A stretch of 64,000 nt of DNA from Cephalotus follicularis (GCA_001972305.1 BDDD01000025.1:477593-541592); one strand, 5' to 3'; positions 12,164-24,776 are shown, numbered from the stretch's first letter. Numbers and translations are program-made. Notes: generated by a model from the letters alone, not told the origin.

Positions 12164-12806
12164 ATAACAGTAAAATAACTTTCCCTCCCACACCCAAAAA
12201 CTTTCCCTCTCTCTCTCCCTACCTGTTACCCAGCCGACAAAATAACTTTCCCTTTCTCTCTCTCTCTTTCTCTCCCTCCCTGTTCCCATCCCTTTCTCTC
12301 TCTCTCTCTCTCTCCCTCCCTGTTCTCCTTCTCTCTTCCCCAACCCTCCAACTCCGACGATGGTAACAATCATGAGCGCTACATAAAACACCGCTTCTAG
12401 TTAAATATACGCCATTGTCCTCTCCTCTCTCTCGAGACCACTACACAAAACCCAGAATCGAAGACACTAAGCCACCATCGCGCTACCCACAACCACAACC
12501 ACAAAGGACAAAGCCACTATCGCGCTACCCATATCGAAGCCAGTACCAAGATCACATCCACCACCCTCGATTTTCTTGTTATTGCAGGTCATCTTCCTCT
12601 ATACCCATTTCAATTTTTGACGCTTGGCTTCACAAAGTTTCAGGCTTTGATTGATATAGTTCGTTTTTGTTGCCCGGGTTTCATTTTAATTTTTTTTTAT
12701 ATTTTCTTAATTTTTTTTTAATATGACCAGTTTGTAATCAATAAAAAAGTTTTTAATATGACCGATCATATATGGATGCAACGTCGATGTAATGATATTC
12801 CCTTTC
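12164..12806. repeat. MULE left terminal inverted repeat
   Basis: Starts ATAACAGTAAAATAACTTTCCC and ends at GTAATGATATTCCCTTTC. It includes CT-rich tracts (12200-12345) and a CpG-richer segment (12410-12600). It pairs with 16480-17116 along its full length. Confidence 0.85.
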
Positions 12807-13466
12807 AAGCTTTGATTGATATAGTTTGTTTTTGTCATTCTTTTTCGAGATTTCTTAGTGAGTATTTCCTTCAGTGTTTTAATGTAGATTAAGTATACCA
12901 CAAAAACAGAGATGTGTTTGTAACAACTAATCCTGATCTTGAGAGTATATTTATAGTAAATTGAAAATGATTTTAACAACAGAAGGCAATAAACATTCTC
13001 TTACACCAGAGGATGTGAAGCTTTTAGCACAAGAACTACCGTATAGTATATTTATCATAACTTGATTCTTCTTGGTGGTTTTATGGTCAAGTCATAATTG
13101 TAGTTCACTTTTTTCTTTTATTGGACCCTTGGATTTTGTTGATTAACTTCGATTAAATTCTAGGTTTAAGATGGCATTGAATTATGGAATGCAATAGTTT
13201 ATGAGAAGAGTAACACGGCCTTTAACTCTTTAGATATGTTTTGCATGCCAATGGAGGGAGTTGAAGTAGATTTTATCTTTCTTTTTTTGACATGTAGGTC
13301 ATTTATAGGGTTTGAAATATTTTGCATTTCCAATCTGTTGATTATTTACTTGATATATAATTTTGGTTATTGACAGTGTTTTTGTGATGTCATTTTCACA
13401 TAGGATAACATAAGTTGGATTATAATTTTATGAAATTATGTTAAATTGACAAAATTGTTTTATTGA

Positions 13467-15315
13467 ATGATGGATATGGGGGATGATGAGTATTCTTGTG
13501 ACCCCTGTGATATTTTGTCACAAATTGGTGAGGGTGGGGGCTATAATGTTATTGAACCTTTAGTTGATGAGCAGAGTAATGACAAGGGAAGTGAAGGAAC
13601 ATCACTTGTTGAGAAGCCTTATCTCAATCAGGAGTTTGATAATCTTGATGATGTCTATAATATTTATAACTATTATGCATTGCACAAAGGATTTGGAATA
13701 AGGAGATCCTCAAGTAGTAAGTCTTCGGCTACAAGGGAATTGATATGGAAGAAATTTGTATGTGACAAGGCGGGTTGGACAGCAAAGAACAAAGAAAAAG
13801 AGGATGGGAGTGAAGTTGTAAGCCGGTGCTGTGAAACAAGAGCTGGGTGTATGGCAAGCTTAAATGTACGTTGGAAAAAACATGGGAAGTGGGTCGTGAC
13901 GAGATTTGTAGAAGAACACATCCACACACTTGACACGCCAAAGAGAACCAAAAAGCACCGTTCTCATAATGTATCGCATAAAATTTCTGTTGCCAACGAC
14001 TTGATGGAACAATTACATAGTTGTGGTATGGGGCCATCTGCAATTGCAAAAGCCATTAATACCACAGGTAATATAACTGAGATCACTACGGATCACGTGG
14101 TAAGTCATTTAAGAAAGCAAAGGATGAACAATGTTGGGAGGGAAGGGTACTTAGTAGCTATGCATTTCATGGAACAAATAAGAGTAGATCCTAATTTATA
14201 TTTTGCTACTGAGTATGACAGTGATGGGACCTTGCGGTCTATGTTTTGGGCAGATGCAAGGTCAAGAGAAGAATACTTTGTTTTCGGTGATGTTATTGTA
14301 TTTGATGTCACTTATAAAATAAATAAATTTATGATGCCTTTCGCTCCATTTACCGGGGTTAATCATCACAGACAGTCTATCCTTTTTGGGTGTGCTTTGC
14401 TAGAAGATGAGACGGAAGAGACATTTGTGTGGTTATTCCAACACTGGTTATCTTGTATGTTAGATAAAACTCCAGGAGCAATTATTATCGATATGGATGG
14501 AGCGATGCGTAATGCAATTCGGAGAGTATTCCCAAATACCCGACATCGGGTTTGCTCGTGGCATATTCATAAGCATCTTGTGGAAAATGTTTATGCAATG
14601 CGAGATGATAACAGTGAGTTCTCAAGTGATTATAGAAAATGGTTTCATAGCAGAAATGTGAGTAAAAGTGAGATAAGATGGCAATCTTTGGTTGAAAAAT
14701 ACGGTTTACAAGCTGACAGTCTGCTTGCAAGAATTTGGGACTTACGACTTCACTGGGTCCCCGCTTTTCTCAAAGATACTTTCGTTGCCGGTATGACATC
14801 CAGCGGACGGAGTGAAAGCATCAATTCTTTTTTTGATGGGTTTGTGAATTCCAACACTCACTTCCCTGAATTTGTTGAACAATATAATAGAGCCTTGGTG
14901 TCGCGTCGTCAAGTAGAAGAACAGAAGCATTATCAAACAATGAATTCAAAACCTAAGTTAATAACCAGCTTTCCATTTGAGAAAACAGTTGCAGATGGTT
15001 ATACAGCAATAATGTTCAAGTTGTTTCAAGCGGAGCTCCATGAGAGTGAGTTGTTGGTTTGAGATTGTGAGTGACCACGATGCTGCCACAACATATATTG
15101 TGGGGCTATGGGATGAGGATAAGAGGAAATGGTGGACCGTTCTGTACGATGAATCTCGGGGTGTGACTCTCAAATGTGAATGTACGAAGTTTGAGACCGA
15201 GGGATACTTTTACAAACATATCCTAAGGGTTATGCAGGAGAGGCATCTTACTGTCATCCCCGAACAGTATATGCTGAAGTGGTGGACCATTGAAAGACTA
15301 CAAGAGGGGGGGTGA
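13467..15315 (+). CDS. MULE transposase, FAR1/FRS-like, one frame shift
   Basis: FAR1-type DNA-binding region at about residues 50-165 (WKKFVCDKAGW, then C/H residues ending EEHIHTL), then the MULE transposase core at about 265-380. The core shows VIVFDVTYKINKF (first Asp), GAIIIDMDGAM (second Asp) and VCSWHIHKHLVENV; the catalytic Glu probably lies in the WQSLVEKYGL region. ORF 1 runs 13467-15062 (531 aa). The C-terminal SWIM zinc finger (LKCECTKFETEGYFYKHIL) continues in another frame from about 15040 to 15315, so one shift lies near 15040-15062. In SWIM fingers the pattern is CxC...CxH; here the third Cys position reads Tyr. MULE transposases cut and paste DNA by a DDE mechanism; the Arabidopsis transcription factors FHY3/FAR1 are domesticated relatives. 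This copy is probably inactive or needs a helper. The start at 13467 gives the longest frame; the second Met is one codon later. Confidence 0.85.
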
Positions 15316-16250
15316 ATTGTAGATTGAATAAAATAGGAACTTTTTTGAAAAATTAGCCAAAATAAAAATTAAACAAACAATTCAAAATAACAATTATACT
15401 AATAATATAAAGAGATAGGGAAGAAGAATGCAAACACAGTTTTATAGTGGTTCGGCTTAAACTCTTGCCTACGTCCACTTTTCTCAAGGACCTCCTTGAG
15501 TTTCCACTAGTATCCGACCTCGAATACAATATTTGTGATTGACCTTAATCACACATACAAGGGTTCACTTCCCTCAAATATTTTAACAAAAACAAGGATG
15601 AATAGATTTTTGTATCACCTCTCAAAGGCTAGATATAGACTAAATTTGCTCACAATAATTGTTTGAAATAAGATAAGAACAACTCAGAATAATGCTATGA
15701 TTGTTGTATGACTTGATGATTTTTCTTTGTTGTTCTTGAGCCCTATTTATACTGTTTTTGGTGAATGAGCCATTGTGTAATGTCTTGTAGCCATTGGAAT
15801 AAATTTGGAAACTTTGGCCTTAATTTGTGCGTTGATAAGATATCGTCTGGCTGTAATTCCCGATCAAAGCGTCGCCGATTTCAATATAAGCGTCGACACT
15901 TAAAGTGCTGCTGCTTTGAGATTAACTGTCGCCTCTTATAAACGCTGATGCTTTATGTCATTCGTTATTTTCAGGCTTTCAACTTTAACTGCTGGTACTT
16001 TGAATACTCTGTACACGAACTGCTGGCGCTTTGTGCAATTTGTGTCTTCGACACTTTCATAGTATTTCTCGACGCCTTCAACCTCACAAGCCCAGAAGCG
16101 CTGACGCTTTCAATTTGACAATCGACGCTTTGTCTGGTTGAACTGATTTGTATCAGGTATGTCTTCTTGCTTATCTTGCACAAATCAAAACCATATGATA
16201 AATTGAGGGTCAATTAGAAGCTTAAATTAATATAATCATATTATTCCCGG
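15310..16250 (-). mobile_element. Solo Copia-like LTR inside the MULE
   Basis: The sequence TATAGTGGTTCGGCTTAAAC followed by CCTACGTCCACTTTTCTCAAG (15444-15486) is the reverse complement of the landmark block found in the Copia LTRs at 2877-3965 and in G. TATTTATA at 15744-15751 is the TATA box on the minus strand, and the motif array at 15855-16140 is upstream of it. It interrupts the MULE right after the transposase. The ends are approximate: MULE-like sequence resumes around 16250. Confidence 0.7.
15855..16140. repeat. AAGCGTCGACACTT motif array
   Basis: Degenerate units such as AAAGCGTCGCCG, AAGCGTCGACACTT, AACGCTGATGCTTT, AGAAGCGCTGACGCTTT and ATCGACGCTTTG at about 25-40-base spacing. 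Located upstream of the minus-strand TATA box. Confidence 0.75.
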
Positions 16251-16479
16251 TAGGGATGACATGTTGGACACATATATAAGAGAAGAAACTACCAGGAAGC
16301 AGGTATTCTTCACGTATAAGAAAGACATACACCGCTGCAGTCTTACCTTTGTCAATCGCGAGTGATGGTAGTACATTAATCAGAGGATATATCCGTTAAA
16401 AAAGGACAAAAAAATTTACAAACAATGTGGTCCATACATACCATAGATGTTCTGTTGTAGATAATTCCAAAATTATGAA

Positions 16480-17116
16480 GAAAGGGAATATCATTACATC
16501 AACGTTGCATCCATATATGATCGGTCATATTAAAAACTTTTTTATTGATTACAAACAGGTCATATTAAAAAACATTAAGAAAATATACAAAAAAATTAAA
16601 ATGAAACCCGGGCAACAAAAGCGAACTATATCAATCAAAGCTTGAAACTTTGTAAAGCCAAACCTCAGAAATCGAAATGGGTATAAAGGAAGATCACCTG
16701 CAATAACGAGAAAATCGAGGGTGGTGGATGTGATCTTGGTACTGGCTTCGATATGGGTAGCGCGATAGTGGCTTTGTCCTTTGTGGTTGTGGTTGTGGGT
16801 AACGCGATGGTGGCTTAGTGTCTTCGATTCTGCGTTTTGTGTAGTGGTCTCGAGAGAGAGGAGAGGACAATGGCGTATATTTAACTAGAAACGGTGTTTT
16901 ATGTAGCGCTCACGATTGCTACCATCGCCGGGGTTGGAGGGTCAGGGAAGAGAGAAGGAGAACAGGGAGGGAGAGAGAGAAAGAAAGGGATGGGTAACAG
17001 GGAAGGAGAGAAAGAGATCGAGAGAAAGGGAAAGTTATTTTGTCGGCTGGGTAACAGGTAGGGAGAGAGAGAGGGAAAGTTTTTGGGCGTGAGAGGGAAA
17101 GTTATTTTACTGTTAT
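16480..17116. repeat. MULE right terminal inverted repeat
   Basis: Begins GAAAGGGAATATCATTACATC and ends AGTTATTTTACTGTTAT; reverse complement of 12164-12806. The stretch 16250-16480 just inside is MULE 3' flank with no recognised gene. Confidence 0.85.
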
Positions 17117-18264
17117 ATATATATTGGACGCGCAGCGCCCAGTTTTATTACTGGGCGAAAGAAAGAAAGAAATGCGCCTGGAACGCCAGGCACTTCAAGC
17201 AACAGAAAGGGAGAGAGTGTGAGAGAGGAAGCATGCGAGAGAGAGAAACAGAGGGGGAGAGAGACACCGGAGAAGATGACGGCGAAGGCGCCGGACCAGG
17301 AAAGCGAATGGCCCGACCTCACTGATGGTAACTTCCTCTTTCTCTTCTTTCTTTTCTCTCTCCTTTTTCCCTGACACCTGGCACACTGTTGCCTCTGCCG
17401 TGCGTTCCACCGTCGGTTAGCGTCACGGATGGAGCCAGTCTTCACGTAGAAGGCCAGCTCTGTCCATTGTGATGACCGTTGAGGCGCCATTCAGTCAGAA
17501 TCGGCCAGATTTGAGCTGTCGAGTCAACTCAGAGAACCCAACTCGCTGCCTGCTATGACCGCCGGTTACTTGGCAAGTCATGGCTAGTCTCTGGCAGTGA
17601 CTCATAGAACTGATGATTGTGTGGCATTTTTGGGTGGTGACTGAAATTGAGGATGACCGGCTAGTTGACTCAGTGAGTCGGACTCACTACCTGCCGTGAC
17701 AGCACGTTTCACGGTGAGTCACGGCGAGTTTCCGAGAGCAGTGAATACATCATCCAATGTGGAGTCTGGTTACGGGTGTCGCAAGAGCTGGTTGAGTTGA
17801 TCGGATCTGGCCGTAGCTTCGGTGACGACAGTGTTGATTCCTGTGCGTAGAAAGTAACAGGAATGTGATGCAGTGTGAATGAAGTGATCAAGGATAGGAG
17901 GTTCCCAAGTGATGGGGATTCTCTAGCCGGTTCAAGCTAGGAGGAGCTGACGGTTCGTCCGTTCTGCTACAATATCCCTTGATAGCAAGCGCAACTGTTG
18001 TTACTGCTTCAGCTGGTAGGTTATACTATTTACACTGCATTCATGCATTTCGATAAATTGTGTTAATTGTTACTGTGTTACTGTTACTGCGTGTTGATTG
18101 ACTGTTGTTATACTGTTATTGAAACTGCTACTGTTTACTGGTTATCGCACCAACTGGGAACTGGGTGTGGATCTATAAACTGTTTTTACTGAAATTGAAA
18201 TGGATTTCATGGATTTTGGACATAGTTCCATTGATTTGAGAACTGCTTTGTAAACTATTGTTTT

Positions 18265-18440
18265 TGATAAAACCGTCGACCGTTTACTGCTTTCAAAGCT
18301 GACCCGTCGATGCTTTCATTCCTTTAAACTGAGTAGTCAATGTTTTATACTTATGTTTACTAAAACCGTCGACTCTTTTGTGTGATAAACTGAATAGTCG
18401 ACACTTTACGCTTTTAAACTAAACTAGTCGACGCTTAGTG
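18265..18440. repeat. CGTCGAC motif array in LTR D
   Basis: Units ACCGTCGACCGTTT, CCCGTCGATGCTTT, ACCGTCGACTCTTT, TAGTCGACACTTT and TAGTCGACGCTTA at about 35-40-base spacing. Confidence 0.75.
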
Positions 18441-18974
18441 CCCTGTTTTGCGAAATGCCAATGTTACTCACTGTTTTCAATTCAAATTGTTCTTTTCTAA
18501 ACTGATTCCCATATGAAACCTCCCTAAGACCTTGTATCCTATGTGAATCATCTTTTAACACTGTTAAGGCTTTGACTCAAGTTTTCTAAGCAATTCTTGA
18601 AGAAAGTGCAACAAAATATTTTTATACAAACGATTTTCAAGAATGGTTAGGATAGCTCCTTTGGGACCTCTGGACGTGGATGATCTCATTGGACCTCCTC
18701 TCCACTGTTTTACAAACTCGATGGGGACCAATAAACTGCTACTGTTACTGAAACTATTACTATTACTGAAACTGTACTGAAAACTGTTTTATAACTGTTT
18801 TGACGGATGTGGATCCTATGTGATCATTTCTATTAGGTCCCTATCTTTTTACGGTAATACGGCTACGGACTATGGGTACGGTACGATTATGATTGAGGGT
18901 TTGCTATTGTTTGAGACCATGAGATAACCCATCCATAATCTTCGTTTCTGTCGTGAGGATTGTGGGTGTTAGAT

Positions 18975-19140
18975 CACATCATCACTAGAGGTTACTAGCG
19001 CCTACGGGTTATGACCGTTTTTATGACATAACATTATACTACGGTTATGACCGTTTTTACGGCATAACATTAATTACCGGTTAGGACCATTTTTACGGCC
19101 TAACATTTTATTACGGGCTATGACCATTTTTACAGCTTAG
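18975..19140. repeat. Minisatellite, ~39 bp hairpin units in LTR D
   Basis: Four units of ACGGTTATGACCGTTTTTAC plus GGCATAACATTA-like sequence. ACGGT-TATG-ACCGT within each unit is a perfect small inverted repeat. It lies 1.25-1.4 kb from the 3' end of the LTR. Confidence 0.75.
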
Positions 19141-19384
19141 CAATGATGTGATCAGTGTTATCTCTTCCCCACTCGGCTACGACCCTAAAAGGGTGGGTAG
19201 TCGGTGGCAGCACTATCTCGGGCTGGAGAGGTAGAGAAGTACTAGACCTTACGGATTGTTTGTCCCTATGTTTGATTACTGATTGTTTACGGAGTGTCTG
19301 CAGGCCTATGGCCTTGGATGTGATTAGGACTAGCTAGATATACCCCGCTTAGGGACGATTGGTATATCGAAGTTGTTCGCAACT

Positions 19385-19545
19385 GTACACTGATATACTG
19401 CACTGTTACTGTTATTGCCACTGTCATTGTTACTGTACACCGTTCACTGTACTGCTACAGTCACTGTCACTATACTGTTACTGTACTGCCACTGTACCGT
19501 TACACGACATACTGTTACACTGTCACACTACTATACTGATACATA
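19385..19545. repeat. ACTGTTACTG-rich low-complexity tract
   Basis: Irregular tandem use of CACTGTTACTGT-like hexamers and octamers inside LTR D. A related tract lies at 18005-18200. Confidence 0.6.
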
Positions 19546-20429
19546 CATGGCAGATAGTATACCCTACACGACCATGTGTCGTTGACCCATTTCCTTGTGA
19601 TGGAATAGGTCAGGCCCAGGTGATGGATCACAGTGAAATGGATCGATATGGATGGATACTTAAGATAGATCTTGGATAGTAATGGTGTTGGGATTGTGTT
19701 GATATTGTATATGGTTTCATTATGATTATATTATGGATTTACTTATATGAATTGTATTAACTGAGATAGGCTGAGACAGATGGATTCTCTGTAGTATTTT
19801 TTGGCTTGCTATATTGTATATGATCTTACTTATGGTAATGGATATGGGTTGTTTATATGAGTTGTAAAAAGGGCCTTGAGTAATAAATGAACTGTATGGG
19901 TTTATAAGACTTGTTATGCATAAGAGACAAATCTAAAGATCTATAAGAGATATGTTTTATTTCAGCTATCGACCTACCGACATGTGGCAGTGCTTATGAT
20001 ATGGGTGTTGATGTATTAAACAGGGGCATGCCCATCATTTGAGGCATTAGAATGATATGATACTGGTTTAGTTGTGGTTCTGAGGGCTGAGCCCATATAT
20101 ATGCATAAAATGCTGATTCCTCCTCCAGGAGTGTGGATAAATATGAACTGTGATTTCTTTACAGGGGGATATAGTCCGATAAACGAATACATCATGCCCG
20201 ATTTTTGGGAGATTTTAAGAGTTAGTTTTTATTTGAATTGATCGTTCCGCTGATGTAATGTGACTTTGTAAAGGCTTTTCTATAAATAGCACTTATGGAG
20301 TATGACGAATATAATGATGAATGACTGACGGATTGGTATCTCACGCATCGAGTCGTGGGGGTTTACCCTCCCGGTTCGGGGCGTGACAAAATGACTGAGT
20401 GAGATAGAACATATACCCTGAAATATCAT

Positions 20430-21065
20430 AAACAAGATTAACAAACGTACACAAGATCCACAATGGAAAACAAGATCCACAATGTAAACAATATCCACAA
20501 ATGTAATCGAGAACCACGATGTAAAGGAGACACACAAATGTAAATGGAATCCACAAATGTAAACGAGATACACAAATGTAAACAGAATCCACAAGTGTAA
20601 ACGAGATCCACAAATGTAAACTCACGAAAAGGAATCTCGATACTCAACAAATGGCTCCACAATTATAAACATGATCCGCGAATATGCCCATCTATGAATA
20701 AAATGTAAATCCACTGAAAGGAAACTCAAATCTCAACAAATGGGCTTCACAGTTACAAATAAGATCCACAAATAAGAATTCACGAAAAGAAATCGCAATG
20801 CTCAATTAAATTGGCTCCACATATATAAACAAGATCCACAGGAATCTTGATACTCAACAAATGGGCTCCACAAATATAACAGAATCAAAAAAAATGCCCA
20901 CGTATGAATGAAATATCTAGAAATGCTTAATAAAAGGAGAAATAGTATAAACAAATCTCAGTACTCAACAATGAATTCCACAGATATGAACAAGATCCAC
21001 AATTATACCAAAGAAATCTCAATACTCCACAAATGTAACACTGTATCCACAAATGTGCCCACATA
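20430..21065. repeat. GATCCACAAATGTAAAC minisatellite in LTR C
   Basis: Many degenerate copies of a 20-21-base unit (GATCCACAAATGTAAACGA). Copies are tight at 20440-20620 and more dispersed to 21065. The open frames on the minus strand here are a product of the period. It lies about 0.6-1.2 kb from the 3' end of LTR C. Confidence 0.8.
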
Positions 21066-21186
21066 TTTAATAAAAAGGTCTGGAGATGCTGGTACACACA
21101 CAATGTCATCAAATTATAGTAATGAGCCTGAGGCTATAGTATATAATATACATCATACACTGGTGTAGAATGCCTATAGGCTATGC

Positions 21187-22209
21187 ATCATACGTAACAC
21201 CCCACTCTCGTCCGATGGGCCTACATGAAAAAGTATATATATATCACAGGGGTACCCAGCATCAGAGTACAAAAGCAATGCCACAATAATACACATAGTA
21301 GAAGGTGAGATTACCACCCAGAACCAGAAGTAAATATCATATCTACATCAAGGGTATCATAATAATGGGAAATTGAGTATCACAATCAAATATAGATTTC
21401 AAATCCAAATCAGAATATCAAGGTCATCTCATATCAAGAGTATACAAAAGGGCACATATCACGTAAAGGGAATTTCAGAAACAAGTAAAGTAAGAGAAGG
21501 CAATGTCCCACTCACAAACACTTAGCTCACACAACAGCAATTCTAACAATAGATGAGAATTGATCAAAGATACCAACAACAAGGGTTCAAGTATGAAGAT
21601 ACAGAAATATAATGAATATAGCAATGGCAAAGGAAACAAATATATATCCGCAGGAGCCAAACGGATATAACAGCAAAGGGCCAAATGAATATACAACTAA
21701 TAAACGTGTCATATCAATATGAGAGTTCAATTGAGAATACCAAATAAAGGATTCCAAATAAACGACTATGGAATCATCATGTAACAAATAGGAAATGCAA
21801 GTAAATTAATAAGACTAAAAGGAGGAGAAGTTCTACTCACACATATAGACAAATCTAGAAATAAAGCCATATTGCAGAACGAATAAGGTAAGAGAAAGAG
21901 ACAATCCACTCACAGTATCAATGTCAATGACTACCACGAACTAGCCCCTCGAGGATCTGGATCAGTTATAGGATCCTCGTCATCTTTTGGAGGCTCTGCC
22001 ATCTTTGGTCACCTCCTTACATTACAAGAACAACACACTTCTATTACATCCTACATACAGGCAGCAAAGCATTGTCTCAACTGGAGCTCCGGCCAGATTC
22101 AGGACAACACGCCCGAGCTCCGTCCACGCCAAAACTGACCCCCAAAACTGCTGATCTACACATAGGTGCCGGAGAACCACCGTGAAGCTCCACGGATCGG
22201 GAAGCCACA
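21187..22209 (-). mobile_element. LTR-like segment E
   Basis: The start GTAACACCCCACTCTCGTCCGATGGGCC resembles the 3' terminus of solo LTR I (TGTGATGCCCCACGTCCGAAGGGCC at 43162), so this looks like a second LTR end, but no TG or target duplication is visible. It runs into Gypsy F at 22210 and seems to resume at 36216. The GC-rich part near 22080-22209 matches the island style of LTRs B and D. It is either a separate LTR nested in C or the body of a chimeric C. Confidence 0.4.
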
Positions 22210-22214
22210 GTCGA

Positions 22215-24658
22215 TGTCACACCCCGTTTTCACTTCCCATATAAAAACATGGCTATCAGTTAATCCAACATTCATTAAAATCCAATAAATTTAAAAACTT
22301 CGCGGAAGCATTCAATAATACTGGATTATATAAAATATCCGCATGCATCCCATACTACATGCTCCCAATCACAATACAAGTTATACATTACATATTGAAA
22401 ATGTAACTATAACATAACAGAGTATGACTTTATTACAATTCACTCACTTTAACAACCTTAGACAAGAAGCCTCCAAGTATAGCTTCAGTAGCTCGTGCAA
22501 TCCTTCACTTCAATCTGTAATTGTAGGTATTAGCCGTTGTCCTCACTTGGCTAAGTAGGAAATATGCATGACAATGAACATATGAATGTAATCATGCATG
22601 ACAATTATATCATTAAACACTATATATATATATATATATAAGCAATCATGCTAAATGGCTACAATCAATCACTTATCAAGAATACCGCACAAGGGTACAA
22701 TCAATCACTACACTAGGTGGGTGTCATCTCGGGCTACCTCCTAGCTCAATCGATGCACCACCTAACTACCACCATGCACTCCGATGATGATAGACTAGGT
22801 AAACACTCATTGTCGGCACTTGGTGGGCAATGTAACACTCACTGTTTGTAAGGCAGACAAATTTGGTGAATAAGCTAGAGCCAACTACTGGCACATCCGC
22901 TCAACACCGTAGTCAGTGATACACTCCGTTCACTAAACCATTGGAATCACTTCAATCACAATCAATCACTGAAATTACATATATATAATATGTAAAATAA
23001 CACTGGTTTTCTTTTGAGAAAACGGTAAACACTTCAATAAAATCTCTTTTTAGAAAACTATAAAACACTTGATAAGATCCCATTTGGGAAACGATAAAAC
23101 ACTTCACTAACTGTACCTCACGTGGAGGGAACAGCAAAACTCCTCACTAAGTTCCCTTTTGAGGAAACAAAACAATACACTTAGTTTTCTTTTAAAAGCA
23201 GTAATAGAAAACCTTTGATTATGCATATAGCATCAATAATAAATCCCTTGAAATTACTTGATAGATATATAATATCTATAACAATATATCACTTTCAATA
23301 ATGTGCAATCACTCAATCATTACAATCATTGGATGATTCTAGGAATCAAACCAGCAAAATGCTAGCAACGATATGCTCAGAATGTAAAACAGTCACTATT
23401 GGCGTCGAAGTGTATATTAGGCATCAACGTGTACTTATGCGTCAACGTGTATCTTAGGCGTTAACGTCATTTACACATCAATATTCAACAATGGGCGTTA
23501 ACGCATTAATGAAGGACCTTAGGCGTCAACGTCCTCCCTTTAGGCGTTGATGTCCTGGAAACCAGTAGGTTTACGCGTCAAGGTCATCCTTTTAGGCGTC
23601 AACGTAAATCATCCTAATAGTACGAAACATCAACTGTTTCAACTAAGGCGTTAACGTCAATCACTTAGGCATCGACATAAATCATCCCAACACTACGAAT
23701 CATCGACTATTTCAAGCTATGGCGTTAAAATCAATCACTTAGGCGTCGATGTAAATCAAACGCAGCAAGACAATTTGTTCCACAATCACTTCAATCAGGC
23801 ATGGATTCACACTTATGATCAACATGCAAGCATTCACAAGCACTATAACACAATATACAAGCCATATTTTCATAAGCATGTCATAACTCTACCTCTTATT
23901 CCAAGTTAGGAATCAAAAGTCCACTTCTTTAAGCTTTAATCCGATCCTCAGCTTCTCCAAGCTTCAAGATCCGGTTTGATCACTCCAAGTCCAGATTCTA
24001 ATCTCTGGATCTCAAGCTCCTTCTCTTGGTTCAACAATGGTGGGACAATATCTCTCCCTCACTTCCATTCATGGTAGCCTTTCGGAGAAGATGAGAAGGG
24101 CATTTTTAATGAACTCTTCACCTCTCTCTCTCCTTCCTCACGGCATGGCAGGGATGGCAGGTCGATGTGACCTCCATAAATCGCCTCTCTCTCACTTTTC
24201 CTCATTGCAAAGCATGGGGAATGAAAAGTGTCATACTTTTGTCCTTCACGCATCTTCTGTCCTTGTTTAACTTACTCTGCAGATAGCTTAGGCGTCAACG
24301 TCAACGCTAGGTTTCGACGCGTTGACTTCATGCCTGGTGTTAACAAGCTCCCCTTAGTCGCGTTAATGCCTATCCCCTTCAGTTCACCAGCAATGGACGT
24401 TAACGTCCTCGCATGGCGTCAACACCTTAAGGCAAGAAGCCTTAAGCGCGTTTCAGTGTTACTTGGCGTCGACGTCAATGCATGCCATTGACACGCAAGT
24501 GCCCTGATTCCTTATAATTTCCATCACTTAACTCACCCTTTCATAACCACTATAACAATAGCCAGATAAAAGGACACTTAGCAAATAAATCTCATATAAA
24601 TGTATCATTTTATTCATGAATTATACAATATACATCGAATTGAAATCCGATCATTACA
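22215..24658 (-). repeat. 3' LTR of Gypsy F
   Basis: 2444 bp, + strand TGTCACACCCCGTTTTCAC to GATCATTACA. It carries TCAACG arrays (23398-23765 and 24290-24480) and a TA microsatellite at 22622-22640. It is closely similar to 30356-36210 apart from indels and element G. Confidence 0.85.
23398..23765. repeat. GGCGTCAACGT motif array
   Basis: More than twelve degenerate units of GGCGTCAACGT, about 20-35 bases apart. Variants GGCGTCGACGT and GGCGTTAACGT share a central GTYRAC. The paired array in the other LTR is at 34925-35345; a second block is at 24290-24480 and 35860-36050. Confidence 0.85.
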
Positions 24659-24776
24659 TTCCCCCCTCCTTACAGAAAATTCGTCCTCGAATTTAGCTTT
24701 ACATTCCAAACAAGTGAGGAAATGTCTCTATCATATCAGCTTCACATTCCCAAGTAGCTTCTTCAGCCCCGTGAAA

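Larger units (their letters stand above)
12164..17116 (+). mobile_element. Mutator-like DNA transposon (MULE) with long TIRs
   Basis: Terminal inverted repeats of about 640 bp (12164-12806 and 16480-17116) flank a FAR1-like transposase on the + strand. By eye the TIRs are over 90% identical. The element is about 4.95 kb including a Copia solo LTR (about 15310-16250) inserted after the transposase. The left end has an exact 14-bp tandem duplication (ATAACAGTAAAATA at 12150-12163 and 12164-12177), so the outer boundary could be either copy. I could not find a clean 9-bp target duplication, the usual MULE signature. Region 12807-13466 is AT-rich leader with no recognised exon. Confidence 0.8.
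12127..20388 (+). mobile_element. Solo LTR D (about 3.3 kb without its MULE)
   Basis: It starts TGTAATGCCTCGAATA and ends CGGTTCGGGGCGTGACA, with a perfect target duplication AAATG (12122-12126, 20389-20393). Its first ~35 bases lie before the MULE at 12164, and the LTR resumes at 17117. It has a GA-rich leader (17150-17270), GC-rich island (17280-17950), TCGAC array (18265-18440), hairpin minisatellite (18975-19140), ACTGTTACTG-rich tracts (18005-18200, 19385-19545) and ACAGGGGGATATAGTCCGAT (20162-20181), the block shared with B and C. It has no pol and is a Gypsy-type solo LTR. Confidence 0.8.

Noticed and set aside
12041-12391. 116-codon minus-strand frame rich in Arg/Glu/Gly
   Set aside because: A by-product of the CT tract in the MULE left inverted repeat; the frame crosses the boundary between LTR C, LTR D and the MULE.
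19359-19679. 106-codon frame with Cys/Tyr/His runs
   Set aside because: It is made by the ACTGTTACTG-rich tract in LTR D.
20280-20662. Overlapping minus-strand frames of 74-104 codons with repeated hydrophobic words (VDLVYICGF-like)
   Set aside because: They arise from the 20-21-base minisatellite in LTR C, which is readable in several frames; they are not membrane proteins.
24037-24270. 77-codon plus-strand frame, similar to one at 35615-35839
   Set aside because: The similarity is explained by the two copies being the paired LTRs of Gypsy F; no start context or domain supports a gene.
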